Positions 9,610 through 17,676 of a stretch of 37,920 bases of DNA are shown piece by piece. The stretch lies in the NCBI GenBank assembly GCA_934309475.1, contig CAKRDK010000021.1, positions 1 to 37,920 on the forward strand. Reading direction: 5' to 3'. The notes beneath the pieces were generated by a model that saw only the letters and a list, made by a program, of their open reading frames with translations, was not told where the DNA came from and did not search any database. Position 1 is the first letter of the stretch. Every line of letters starts with the position of its first letter. The DNA is from an uncultured Roseburia sp. (GTDB taxonomy: Bacteria; Bacillota; Clostridia; Lachnospirales; Lachnospiraceae). The translations under genes were made by a program, and so were the position numbers.

Positions 9610-12027
9610 ATGTCAGAACTTTACAATCACAAAGTCGTAGAGAAAAAATGGCAGAAAGTCTGGGATGATGAGAAGGCTTTCGCCGCAACAGATGATTATT
9701 CAAAACCAAAATATTATGCATTGGTGGAGTTCCCATACCCATCTGGACAGGGACTTCATGTAGGTCATCCGAGACCATACACCGCATTAGATATTGTGGC
9801 AAGAAAAAGAAGAATGCAGGGATACAATGTACTTTATCCGATGGGCTGGGATGCGTTCGGACTTCCAACCGAGAACTATGCCATCAAAAATAAAGTACAT
9901 CCAAAGATTGTGACAGCAAACAACGTAGCACATTTTAAAGAGCAGTTACATTCCCTTGGATATTCGTTTGACTGGGATAGAGAGATTAACACAACAGATC
10001 CAAATTATTACAAATGGACACAGTGGATTTTCTTAAAATTATTCAAAGCAGGTCTTGCCTACAAAAAAGAGATGCCAATCAACTGGTGTACTTCCTGTAA
10101 AGTAGGTCTTGCAAATGAGGAAGTTGTCAACGGATGCTGTGAGAGATGTGGTTCTGAGGTTGTCCGCAAAGTAAAGAGCGAGTGGATGCTTAAGATTACA
10201 GAATACGCTGACAAATTAATTGAGGGATTAAATGATGTCGACTATATTGAGCGTGTTAAGGTATCACAGAAGAACTGGATTGGAAAATCAACCGGAGCAG
10301 AAGTTGACTTCTCCATCAAAGGAAAAGAGGACAAACTCCGCATTTATACAACAAGATGTGATACATTATTCGGCGTTACTTACATGGTAGTATCTCCGGA
10401 GCACCCATATCTTGACAAATACAAGGCAGAGATTAAAAACTGGTCTGAGATTGAAGCATACCGTGAAGCTGCTTCTAAGAAATCAGATTTTGAGCGTGCA
10501 GAGCTTGCAAAAGATAAGACAGGTGTTCAGATTGACGGTCTTGTTGCTGTAAACCCGGTCAATGGAAAAGAAGTGCCAATCTGGGTTTCCGATTATGTAT
10601 TAATGAGCTATGGAACAGGTGCTATTATGGCGGTTCCGGCACACGATGAGAGAGACTGGGAATTTGCAAAAAAATTCAATCTTCCAATTATTCAGGTAGT
10701 TGCAAAAAATGGCGAGGCTGTTGATGTCAACGAGGCAGCATTTACAGATGTTGCAACCGGAGTTTTGATCAATTCCGATTTCTTAAACGGATTAGAAGTA
10801 AAAGATGCAAAAGAGAAGATGATTTCTTACTTAGAAGAAAAGGGAATCGGTACTGCAAAGACAAACTACAAATTACGTGACTGGGTATTCTCACGTCAGC
10901 GTTACTGGGGCGAACCAATCCCGATTGTAGAATGTGAGAAATGTGGTTATGTGCCGATTGATGAAAGCGAGCTTCCATTGATGCTTCCGGAAGTAGAGAG
11001 CTACATGCCGACCGATAATGGAGAATCACCACTTGCTGCCATGACAGACTGGGTAAATACAACCTGTCCATGTTGTGGTGGACCTGCAAAACGTGAGACG
11101 GATACCATGCCACAGTGGGCAGGATCTTCCTGGTACTTCTTAAGATACTGTGATCCACATAATGATAAAGCACTTGCCAGCCCGGAAGCTTTGAAATACT
11201 GGCTCCCGGTTGACTGGTACAATGGAGGTATGGAGCATACAACCTTACATTTGCTTTATTCAAGATTCTGGCACAAATTCCTCTACGATCAGAAGGTCGT
11301 TCCGACACCGGAACCATATCAGAAGAGAACATCCCATGGAATGATTCTCGGTGAGAATGGTGAAAAGATGTCTAAGTCAAGAGGAAACGTTGTAAATCCG
11401 GATGATATTGTAAGAGAGTACGGTGCAGATACGTTAAGAACTTATGAAATGTTCATCGGAGCCTTCGACCTGGCAGCATCCTGGTCAGAAGATGGCGTAA
11501 AAGGCTGCCGCCGTTTCTTAGAGCGTGTCTGGAAATTACAGGATATCATGACAGATGAGGAAGGTTATTCTGCAGATTTAGAGACAAAGATGCATCAGAC
11601 CATTAAGAAAGTCAGCAATGACTTTGAAAACTTAAAATATAACACTGCGATTGCAGCAATGATGGCATTAATCAATGACTTCTATAAGAAGAATTCTGTT
11701 ACAAAGGGCGAATATAAGACATTGATTACATTATTGAATCCGGTTGCACCTCACATTACAGAAGAGTTATGGCAGATTATCGGTGGAGAAGGATATCTTT
11801 ACCAGGCAGCATGGCCGGAATATGATGAGGCAAAGACCGTTGAGTCAACCGTTGAAATTGCAGTACAGATTAATGGAAAAACGAAAGGAACATTAGCAAT
11901 TGGCAAAGATGATGCAAAAGATGATGTCATTGCAAAAGCAAAAGAATCAATTGCAGATAAGCTGACTGGTAATATTGTAAAAGAGATTTATGTACCGGGT
12001 AGAATTGTCAATATTGTAATGAAGTAG
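9610..12027 (+). CDS. leuS: Leucyl-tRNA synthetase
   Basis: This 805-residue class I synthetase attaches leucine to tRNA-Leu. The first signature is the HIGH-type motif HVGH in [18 protein letters not shown] near residue 45. A connective region carries zinc-ligand-like CxxC pairs (NWCTSC, CCERC) and an inserted editing domain (about 220-410), with [14 protein letters not shown] and a [15 protein letters not shown] segment that removes mischarged amino acids. The KMSKS motif is present as [10 protein letters not shown] near residue 580. An anticodon-binding helical domain and a C-terminal domain follow. Length is normal for bacterial LeuRS. AGGAGG lies 10 bases upstream of the ATG, just past the T-box terminator. 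The MATE gene follows after 3 bases, so it is probably read from the same T-box-controlled promoter. Confidence 0.97.
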   Translation: MSELYNHKVVEKKWQKVWDDEKAFAATDDYSKPKYYALVEFPYPSGQGLHVGHPRPYTALDIVARKRRMQGYNVLYPMGWDAFGLPTENYAIKNKVHPKIVTANNVAHFKEQLHSLGYSFDWDREINTTDPNYYKWTQWIFLKLFKAGLAYKKEMPINWCTSCKVGLANEEVVNGCCERCGSEVVRKVKSEWMLKITEYADKLIEGLNDVDYIERVKVSQKNWIGKSTGAEVDFSIKGKEDKLRIYTTRCDTLFGVTYMVVSPEHPYLDKYKAEIKNWSEIEAYREAASKKSDFERAELAKDKTGVQIDGLVAVNPVNGKEVPIWVSDYVLMSYGTGAIMAVPAHDERDWEFAKKFNLPIIQVVAKNGEAVDVNEAAFTDVATGVLINSDFLNGLEVKDAKEKMISYLEEKGIGTAKTNYKLRDWVFSRQRYWGEPIPIVECEKCGYVPIDESELPLMLPEVESYMPTDNGESPLAAMTDWVNTTCPCCGGPAKRETDTMPQWAGSSWYFLRYCDPHNDKALASPEALKYWLPVDWYNGGMEHTTLHLLYSRFWHKFLYDQKVVPTPEPYQKRTSHGMILGENGEKMSKSRGNVVNPDDIVREYGADTLRTYEMFIGAFDLAASWSEDGVKGCRRFLERVWKLQDIMTDEEGYSADLETKMHQTIKKVSNDFENLKYNTAIAAMMALINDFYKKNSVTKGEYKTLITLLNPVAPHITEELWQIIGGEGYLYQAAWPEYDEAKTVESTVEIAVQINGKTKGTLAIGKDDAKDDVIAKAKESIADKLTGNIVKEIYVPGRIVNIVMK

Positions 12028-12030
12028 AAG

Positions 12031-13392
12031 ATGAAGAAAGAAGAAGGGACAAAACTTTTGACAGGTCCCATCTGGAAGGGAATTGTAGCCTTTGCAATTC
12101 CCATCTTCTTTGGGAATCTGTTTCAGCAGCTTTATAATACGGTGGATTCACTGATTGTGGGGAATTTCCTCGGAAGTGATGCGCTTGCGGCAGTCAGTTC
12201 TTCCGGAAGCCTGATTTTCCTCTTAGTCGGATTCTTTAATGGAATCGCGATGGGAGCCGGGGTTGTTATTTCAAAGTATTATGGAGCAAAAGATTACGAA
12301 AATGTGAAAAAAGCAGTGCACACGGATATCGCATTCGGACTCGTTGCCGGTATTCTGTTAATGATAATCGGAATGATTCTGACTCCTTATATTTTGCAGT
12401 GGATGGGGACACCGGAATCCGTTATGCCGAATTCGGTTGTGTATTTTAGAACCTATTTTGCAGGCTCTCTTGCGTTTGTTATGTATAATATTGTCATGGG
12501 AATTTTGCAGGCAGTCGGGGACAGCAAACATCCGTTGTATTATTTGATATTCTCGTCCGTCGTCAATATCGTACTGGATTTGTTATTTGTAGGTGTCATG
12601 GGAATGGGCGTTGGTGCAGCGGCATTTGCTACAGCAATTTCCCAGGCGGTAAGCGCAATCTTGTGTTTCTTGCGGCTGGTGCGCACGAAAGATGTCTATC
12701 AGGTATTTATCCATGAGATCCGGTTCCACAAGGGAATGCTCAAGCAGATTATAAGAATCGGACTGCCGTCCGGTTTGCAGAATTCGGTCATTTCCATTGC
12801 CAATATCGTGGTGCAGTCGAACATCAATGCATTTGGTGTAATCGCGGTAGCAGGATGCGGTGTCTATTCGAAAATCGAGGGATTTGCGTTCCTGCCGATT
12901 ACCTGTTTTGCGATGTCTCTGACCACATTTATCGGACAAAACCTTGGAGCGAGACAATACGACCGGGCAAAAAAAGGAGCTTACTTTGGAATTGCCTGCT
13001 CGATTGTGCTGGCGGAATTGGTGGGTATTATTGTTTATTTTGCGATGCCTTATTTTACAGCGGCATTTGACAATACGCCGGAAGTAATCGCAACGTCTGT
13101 TTTACAGGCACACACGGAAAGCTTATTTTACTTTTTGCTTGCGTTCTCGCATTGTATTGCGGGAATTATGCGTGGAGCAGGAAAGTCTTCCGTGCCGATG
13201 TTTACGATGCTTGTATCGTGGTGTATGATTCGAATTACATATATTACGATTGTAGTTAAAATTATTCCAAAGATTCAGGTGATTTTCTGGGCATATCCAC
13301 TGACCTGGTCCATCAGTTCGGTGATTTTCCTGGTATACTTCCTGAAAGCAGACTGGATACATGCATTTGAAAAGCAGGTAAGTGGCTCATAA
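12031..13392 (+). CDS. MATE family efflux transporter
   Basis: A 453-residue integral membrane protein with about twelve hydrophobic helices and MATE-typical segments: GPIWKGI near the N-terminus, FFGNLFQQLYNTVDSLIVGN in the first repeat, and FIGQNLGARQYDRAKKG in the second. MATE proteins export drugs or metabolites using Na+ or H+ gradients; the substrate here cannot be read from sequence. It starts 3 bases after leuS with only a weak ribosome site, so translation may be coupled to leuS. Leucine limitation could then raise its expression through the T-box, an unusual partner for leuS. The last six codons lie inside the terminator stem. Confidence 0.92.
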   Translation: MKKEEGTKLLTGPIWKGIVAFAIPIFFGNLFQQLYNTVDSLIVGNFLGSDALAAVSSSGSLIFLLVGFFNGIAMGAGVVISKYYGAKDYENVKKAVHTDIAFGLVAGILLMIIGMILTPYILQWMGTPESVMPNSVVYFRTYFAGSLAFVMYNIVMGILQAVGDSKHPLYYLIFSSVVNIVLDLLFVGVMGMGVGAAAFATAISQAVSAILCFLRLVRTKDVYQVFIHEIRFHKGMLKQIIRIGLPSGLQNSVISIANIVVQSNINAFGVIAVAGCGVYSKIEGFAFLPITCFAMSLTTFIGQNLGARQYDRAKKGAYFGIACSIVLAELVGIIVYFAMPYFTAAFDNTPEVIATSVLQAHTESLFYFLLAFSHCIAGIMRGAGKSSVPMFTMLVSWCMIRITYITIVVKIIPKIQVIFWAYPLTWSISSVIFLVYFLKADWIHAFEKQVSGS

Positions 13393-13415
13393 AAAGAGTC
13401 ACTTACCTGCTTTTT
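13370..13415. terminator. Terminator overlapping the MATE stop codon
   Basis: A 19-bp stem (13370-13388 with 13396-13414, one G-T pair) has a 7-base AT-rich loop and TTTTT on the plus side. The left arm encodes the last residues of the MATE protein, and the TAA is in the loop. It can also serve the convergent LysR gene, although the minus-strand T run (TTTT) is shorter. Confidence 0.9.
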
Positions 13416-13462
13416 GTCTGTGCAAAAAATTTGCAAAAAGTGTTTTTACAAATAAAAAAGTT

Positions 13463-14359
13463 CTAATGATTAAAATTGTGATAGAATTCGATGAAATCGG
13501 CGAGAGACTTCGAAGGGTGTACATTGGTTTTATAAGCAAAGCCGACTTCACGTTTGTGAATCGGGATTCCAAGCGGAATCTCGACTAAGGTTCCGTTATC
13601 TAAGTCATCTTTTACAAAGTTTTTGATGACACAGGCAACGCCGACACTGATTCTGGCAAAATCAATTAACAAATCCATGTTGGAGATGTCGATGGAGTCC
13701 TGAATCTTAATCTGGTTCTCCTGCAGATAATCGTCAATATATTGTCTTGTCATATTGTTTTTATCGAGTAACATTAACGTAGAGCTTTGTAAAATCTGGT
13801 TCTTGTGGACACCACGGGCTTTTAAATTGTGCAGGTAGTCCCTGGTGGCGACAAAGATATCTTCAATTTCCTCAAGAAAGTCAAACTGAATATTTTTTAA
13901 GGAATCCGGGCGCCCAATCAGACCGATGTCAATTTTATTGTCCTCGAGAAGTTTTAGGGTATCATTCGTGGACTGACAGGTGATGGAAATGGAAATGTGC
14001 GGATTCTGCTTGATGAACTCTTTTAAATAAGGTAAAAGCATATATTTGCAGAGCGTGGAGCTGACACCGATTTTTAGGTGGCCGACACCGAGTTCGATAG
14101 AGCGGCGCAGCTTTTCCTCTCCGATATTTAAAGTCTCAAAAGCGGTACGTACATGGTCATAGAGCAGTTTTCCCTCGTCTGTGAGAACAACGCCTCTTGA
14201 ACTTCTGGAAAAAAGCTTGCAGCCAACGCCTTCCTCAAGCTTTTGGATGGATTTGCTGATGGCAGGCTGGCTGATGTAGAGTTCCTTTGCCGCCTTTGAA
14301 ATGTTTCCTGTGTTGGCGACCGTATAGAAGATACGGTACGATGATAAATTCTGATTCAT
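13463..14359 (-). CDS. LysR family transcriptional regulator
   Basis: A 298-residue protein with an N-terminal winged helix-turn-helix (residues about 5-64, including GNISKAAKELYISQPAISKSIQKLEE) and a substrate-binding-like effector domain (about 90-295), as in all LysR-type regulators. The minus-strand start has GGAG 7 bases upstream. It is divergent from leuC-leuD, the usual arrangement for a LysR regulator and its target, and two dyads with LysR-type spacing lie just ahead of leuC. The likely effector is an intermediate or product of leucine synthesis, by inference from context only. A 450-base intergenic region separates it from leuC, and most of that is an unusual palindrome-rich island that must be the leader or promoter region of this gene. 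Confidence 0.92.
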   Translation of the reverse strand: MNQNLSSYRIFYTVANTGNISKAAKELYISQPAISKSIQKLEEGVGCKLFSRSSRGVVLTDEGKLLYDHVRTAFETLNIGEEKLRRSIELGVGHLKIGVSSTLCKYMLLPYLKEFIKQNPHISISITCQSTNDTLKLLEDNKIDIGLIGRPDSLKNIQFDFLEEIEDIFVATRDYLHNLKARGVHKNQILQSSTLMLLDKNNMTRQYIDDYLQENQIKIQDSIDISNMDLLIDFARISVGVACVIKNFVKDDLDNGTLVEIPLGIPIHKREVGFAYKTNVHPSKSLADFIEFYHNFNH

Positions 14360-14385
14360 AATAATACTCCATTCCCGCGCTCTTA

Positions 14386-14663
14386 CACATCGGATTTGTG
14401 CAGGGGCACGAAGATTCTCATAAGTAACGGATTCTTGTCAACTGCGCTTCGGCAAAAGTCCGGAAAACCTCCGGTTTCCCGGACTCGCGGGCGCGTTCAC
14501 ATGCAGCACATCCGCCCGACGCATGCAAGCATGCGCGTCCGCCTTTGCTGCATGTTCACTTTTGCCTTCGCGAACATTATATCATGAACCTCGTTCATGA
14601 TGCCTGCGGCTGATACCTATGCGCATTCGCGCAGGATATAATTCGCTACGCTCATTATATCAT
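14386..14663. repeat. GC-rich island of nested palindromes between LysR gene and leuC
   Basis: This stretch contrasts sharply with its AT-rich flanks. On the plus strand: hairpin A, 14458-14469 with 14473-14484 (11 pairs, one mismatch). Hairpin B, 14499-14508 with 14546-14555 (10 pairs), with an inner GCATGC-aa-GCATGC dyad at 14521-14534. A pair GGCAAAA (14451-14457) with TTTTGCC (14560-14566) encloses A and B in a three-way junction. Hairpin C, 14581-14589 with 14593-14601 (9 pairs). A 6-bp pair, 14603-14608 with 14630-14635. Hairpin E, 14635-14642 with 14654-14661 (8 pairs). CATTATATCAT occurs at 14575-14585 and 14653-14663. A 63-codon ORF across it is probably spurious. It could be a structured RNA, a dispersed palindromic element or a LysR-gene leader; I recognise no family. 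Confidence 0.7.
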
Positions 14664-14681
14664 AACATTAAATTATGGTAA

Positions 14682-14727
14682 ACATATTTATTATGTATTT
14701 CTATTATATCAATAGCTATGCTACAAT
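14682..14727 (+). promoter_or_regulatory. Putative LysR binding dyads and -10 element of leuC
   Basis: Two dyads with 5-5-5 geometry lie 19 bases apart: ACATA-N5-TATGT (14682-14696) and CTATT-N5-AATAG (14701-14715). The second contains a T-N11-A core (T14702, A14714), the classic LysR motif. TACAAT at 14722-14727 is a good -10, and the expected -35 position (about 14699-14704) is poor, which suits an activator-dependent promoter. The remaining bases to leuC hold a short dyad around 14743-14757 and no ORF. Confidence 0.5.
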
Positions 14728-14818
14728 AACTGTCAGATAGTCGGATTCGCAATAGAATCCAGATTATAACACACACACTCACACGATTTTGAAATGATGA
14801 ATTAGGAGGAATATGTGC

Positions 14819-16081
14819 ATGGGAATGACAATGACACAAAAGATTCTTGCAGCGCATGCAGGACTTCCGGAAGTAACTGCCGGTCAGCTGATTGAGGCGG
14901 AATTAGATCTTGTGCTTGGAAACGATATCACATCACCGGTTGCAATCCATGAGATGGAGAAGATGAAGGTGGATGGTGTTTTTCATAAAGATAAGATTGC
15001 ACTGGTATTAGACCATTTTGTGCCAAACAAGGATATCAAATCCGCACAGCATTGTAAATGCGTAAGAGAATTTGCATGTAAGCATGAAATTACAAATTAT
15101 TTTGATGTTGGGGAAATGGGCATCGAACACGCATTACTGCCGGAAAAAGGACTGACGGTTGCGGGGGATGTCATTATTGGTGCAGATTCTCATACATGTA
15201 CCTATGGTGCATTGGGGGCATTTTCGACAGGGGTCGGAAGTACCGATATGGCGGCAGGAATGGCAACCGGAAAAGCCTGGTTTAAAGTGCCGTCAGCAAT
15301 AAAGTTCAATCTGGTTGGAAAACCGGCAAAATGGGTCAGCGGAAAAGACATTATCCTTCACATCATCGGAATGATTGGTGTGGATGGAGCTTTGTACAAA
15401 TCCATGGAGTTTGTTGGGGATGGTATTCAGTACCTTTCTATGGATGACCGTTTCACAATCGCGAACATGGCGATTGAAGCCGGTGGCAAAAATGGTATTT
15501 TCCCAGTGGATGATCTTGCAAAACAGTACATGAAAGAACATTCCAAACGTCCATATGTTGTCTATGAGGCAGATGAAGATGCTGTTTATGAGGAGGAGTA
15601 CACGATTGATTTGAGTGCACTCCGTTCGACGGTCGCATTTCCTCATCTTCCGGAGAACACAAAGACAATCGATGAGGTAGGAGATATCAAAATTGATCAG
15701 GTTGTAATCGGTTCCTGTACGAATGGCCGTATGGATGATTTGCGTATGGCAGCATCCATTCTTAAAGGCAAAAAAGTGAAGAAGGGATTGCGCGTCATCG
15801 TAATTCCTGCGACACAGAAGATTTATCTAGATGCAATGGAAGAGGGATTACTGAAAATCTTTATCGAAGCAGGTGCGGTGGTCAGCACGCCAACCTGTGG
15901 ACCTTGTCTGGGAGGATACATGGGAATCCTTGCAGAGAATGAGAGATGTGTTTCTACAACGAATCGAAACTTTGTAGGACGTATGGGGCATGTGGATTCT
16001 GAAATTTATCTCGCAAGCCCGGCAGTAGCAGCGGCAAGTGCCATTACCGGAAAAATATCGGATCCGGACGAGGTCGCATAG
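14819..16081 (+). CDS. leuC: 3-isopropylmalate dehydratase large subunit
   Basis: A 420-residue aconitase-family protein that, with LeuD, isomerises 2- to 3-isopropylmalate in leucine synthesis. The three [4Fe-4S] cysteines are visible as C300 (GSCTNGR) and C360/C363 (TCGPCLGG). It is the shorter, HacA-like form of LeuC found in many Clostridia, so a homoaconitase activity cannot be excluded from sequence alone, but pairing with leuD and placement near a LysR gene favour leucine synthesis. Start choice: an ATG at 14813 is only 2 bases from the AGGAGGA at 14804-14810, whereas ATG 14819 has 8-base spacing and gives the family-typical opening [15 protein letters not shown]. leuD follows after 39 bases. 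Confidence 0.95.
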   Translation: MGMTMTQKILAAHAGLPEVTAGQLIEAELDLVLGNDITSPVAIHEMEKMKVDGVFHKDKIALVLDHFVPNKDIKSAQHCKCVREFACKHEITNYFDVGEMGIEHALLPEKGLTVAGDVIIGADSHTCTYGALGAFSTGVGSTDMAAGMATGKAWFKVPSAIKFNLVGKPAKWVSGKDIILHIIGMIGVDGALYKSMEFVGDGIQYLSMDDRFTIANMAIEAGGKNGIFPVDDLAKQYMKEHSKRPYVVYEADEDAVYEEEYTIDLSALRSTVAFPHLPENTKTIDEVGDIKIDQVVIGSCTNGRMDDLRMAASILKGKKVKKGLRVIVIPATQKIYLDAMEEGLLKIFIEAGAVVSTPTCGPCLGGYMGILAENERCVSTTNRNFVGRMGHVDSEIYLASPAVAAASAITGKISDPDEVA

Positions 16082-16120
16082 AAGAAAACGTATTCGCTAC
16101 GGGAAAGGTAAGGTAGAGAC

Positions 16121-16609
16121 ATGAAAGCAGCATGTGGTCACGTATTCAAATTTGGGGATAATGTAGATACAGATGTAATTATTCCTGCAAGATATCTGAA
16201 TTCATCAGATCCGAAGGAACTCGCAGCACATTGCATGGAAGATATTGACAAGGAGTTTGTGAAAAAAGTATCAAGTGGAGACATTATTGTCGCAACCAAG
16301 AACTTCGGCTGTGGCTCGTCGAGAGAGCATGCACCAATTGCAATCAAGGCGGCAGGGGTCAGCTGTGTTATCGCGGAAACGTTTGCGAGAATTTTTTACC
16401 GCAACGCAATTAATATCGGGCTTCCGATTATAGAGTGCCCGGAAGCAGCACAGGGAATTGCGTCAGGCGATGAAGTGGAAGTCGATTTTGACAGTGGTGT
16501 CATAACAGACAAAACGACGGGAGCGACCTATCAGGGGCAGGCGTTTCCGCCGTTTATGCAGAAAATTATTGACAGTGAGGGGCTTGTAAATTATATCAAC
16601 CAGAAATAA
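16121..16609 (+). CDS. leuD: 3-isopropylmalate dehydratase small subunit
   Basis: A 162-residue swivel-domain partner of LeuC. It shows [15 protein letters not shown] near the start and the substrate-binding loop [11 protein letters not shown], followed by [19 protein letters not shown], all typical of short LeuD proteins. The ATG at 16121 is preceded by a purine-rich ribosome site (AAGGTAAGG). It is the second and last gene of leuC-leuD; a hairpin terminator shared with the convergent AP2-like gene follows. leuA and leuB are not in the window. Confidence 0.95.
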   Translation: MKAACGHVFKFGDNVDTDVIIPARYLNSSDPKELAAHCMEDIDKEFVKKVSSGDIIVATKNFGCGSSREHAPIAIKAAGVSCVIAETFARIFYRNAINIGLPIIECPEAAQGIASGDEVEVDFDSGVITDKTTGATYQGQAFPPFMQKIIDSEGLVNYINQK

Positions 16610-16645
16610 GATTCTGCAAATGAGGAGTTAATAATAAAGAGAAAA

Positions 16646-16676
16646 GTAGGATACAAGGCGATTGTATCCTACCTTT
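16646..16676. terminator. Bidirectional terminator between leuD and the AP2-like gene
   Basis: A perfect 11-bp stem (16646-16656 with 16662-16672) has a 5-base loop. CTTTGTAT follows on the plus side and TTTTC on the minus side, so the minus-strand gene ending at 16691 gets the better T run. Confidence 0.8.
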
Positions 16677-16690
16677 GTATATGGAAAAAT

Positions 16691-17488
16691 TTAGACAAGT
16701 GTTTCAAGATAGTTGATGTATTTTTTAGAAATAGAAAGTTTGGTGTAGCGCTCGGCGTATTCTTTGGCGGTGATGTCGACAATGTAATTCTCAGGAAAGT
16801 TTTTTCCGATACCGTATTTTTGGGCAAGGTCAGCGGCCTTGTTGTAGGCGATGGCGGCATTGATCTCCGAAGAATAGGTTCCGACGACGTAGACACCGTT
16901 GATGTGAATGGCTGCCTTATAGCGGATTTTGCCGTTTCGCTCGATACGGTTGACACCGTGGTAGGGATTCTGGACTAAAATGTTCGAGTAGCGGTAGTCA
17001 AGAGTATCTCCGTTGACAAATAAATAGTCACGTCCGGCAACGGCATGGGCGCGTATTCCGTAACGGGAAGCGATGGATAACTGCATGCCATAGTCATTGA
17101 CAAAAAGACGTCCCTGGCGCCGCAAAATCTTATGGCTTGAATAATAAAACAAGTCATCGATATCGAATTTTAATTCTTCTGAGGGAGAGAGAAAATAAGA
17201 AAAATACCCCTTGCGAAGGTAAATCGGTGTCTTGATATAAAAGCCGTTGTCGCGGAAATTAACCAGGGTAACAATTTTATCAAAAGAGAGAAGATAGTCG
17301 CAAAAGTCTAGATTCTCTAAGGTGCAGGAAGAATCTGTGAGCAGATTTCCTGCTTCGCGGTAAGCGTCCGCAGCGAGTGATTCCTCCGGGAAACTGCCTA
17401 AGCTGATGTGCTTATTGCGAAATGTGATATTCGAACGATAATAGACGGTACCGTCTTTTTTTACAGCTTTGTAGACACCTGGCAGCAT
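16691..17488 (-). CDS. Two AP2-like DNA-binding domains flanking an HNH-like remnant
   Basis: A 265-residue protein, probably DNA-binding. Residues about 4-49 form an AP2-like unit (YRSNITFRNKHISLGSF then ESLAADAYREA). Residues about 177-222 form a second one (KIRYKAAIHINGVYVVGTY then INAAIAYNKAADLA). Just before the second, residues about 130-175 match the layout of HNH homing endonucleases that carry AP2 domains (NGDTLDYRYSNI, where such enzymes have a D-H-I-N-x-D-xxxDNRxSNL-type segment), but the histidines expected at the catalytic site are missing. I infer a domesticated, non-cleaving derivative, perhaps a regulator. The start is 17488: GGGAGG (plus-strand 17496-17501) lies 7 bases upstream, while a longer ORF to 17557 lacks such a site. 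It is transcribed alone and convergent with leuD. Confidence 0.75.
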   Translation of the reverse strand: MLPGVYKAVKKDGTVYYRSNITFRNKHISLGSFPEESLAADAYREAGNLLTDSSCTLENLDFCDYLLSFDKIVTLVNFRDNGFYIKTPIYLRKGYFSYFLSPSEELKFDIDDLFYYSSHKILRRQGRLFVNDYGMQLSIASRYGIRAHAVAGRDYLFVNGDTLDYRYSNILVQNPYHGVNRIERNGKIRYKAAIHINGVYVVGTYSSEINAAIAYNKAADLAQKYGIGKNFPENYIVDITAKEYAERYTKLSISKKYINYLETLV

Positions 17489-17520
17489 AGAATTTCCTCC
17501 CGCATTCAAAAATTTATATC

Positions 17521-17540
17521 TTATGATTAATTTATCATAA
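17521..17540. promoter_or_regulatory. Inverted repeat upstream of the AP2-like gene
   Basis: TTATGAT (17521-17527) and ATCATAA (17534-17540) form a perfect 7-bp dyad with a TAATTT centre, 33 bases upstream of the AP2-like start and 30 bases from the thrC -35. It may be an operator for either divergent gene. Confidence 0.35.
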
Positions 17541-17569
17541 AAAAATAGATGCGACAAGGGATTTGTGCA

Positions 17570-17599
17570 TTGACATGATACCGCCGTTTCTTATATAAT
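17570..17599 (+). promoter_or_regulatory. Sigma-A-type promoter of thrC
   Basis: Consensus TTGACA (17570-17575) and TATAAT (17594-17599) are separated by 18 bases. The leader before thrC is about 70 bases, with no obvious attenuator. Confidence 0.8.
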
Positions 17600-17676
17600 G
17601 TGAAAAGTAAGTTTCACGTAGTAATGTGCAAAAGACAGTAAAATGTTTTTTAATAAAAAGATAAGAGGTTAGAGAT

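Noticed and set aside
10769..11332. 187-codon minus-strand ORF within leuS
   Set aside because: It is antisense to the conserved catalytic part of leuS, with no ribosome site or recognisable domain.
14396..14587. 63-codon ORF inside the palindromic island
   Set aside because: It is read through hairpins A and B, has no ribosome binding site, and its composition follows the palindromes rather than a protein.
16092..16101. ATTCGCTACG between leuC and leuD, also at 14641-14650 in the island
   Set aside because: A 10-base match with no shared flanks is too short to call a second copy of the island.
17489..17557. Longer start for the AP2-like protein
   Set aside because: There is no ribosome site at 17557; GGGAGG directs the start at 17488, and the added residues lie over the dyad.
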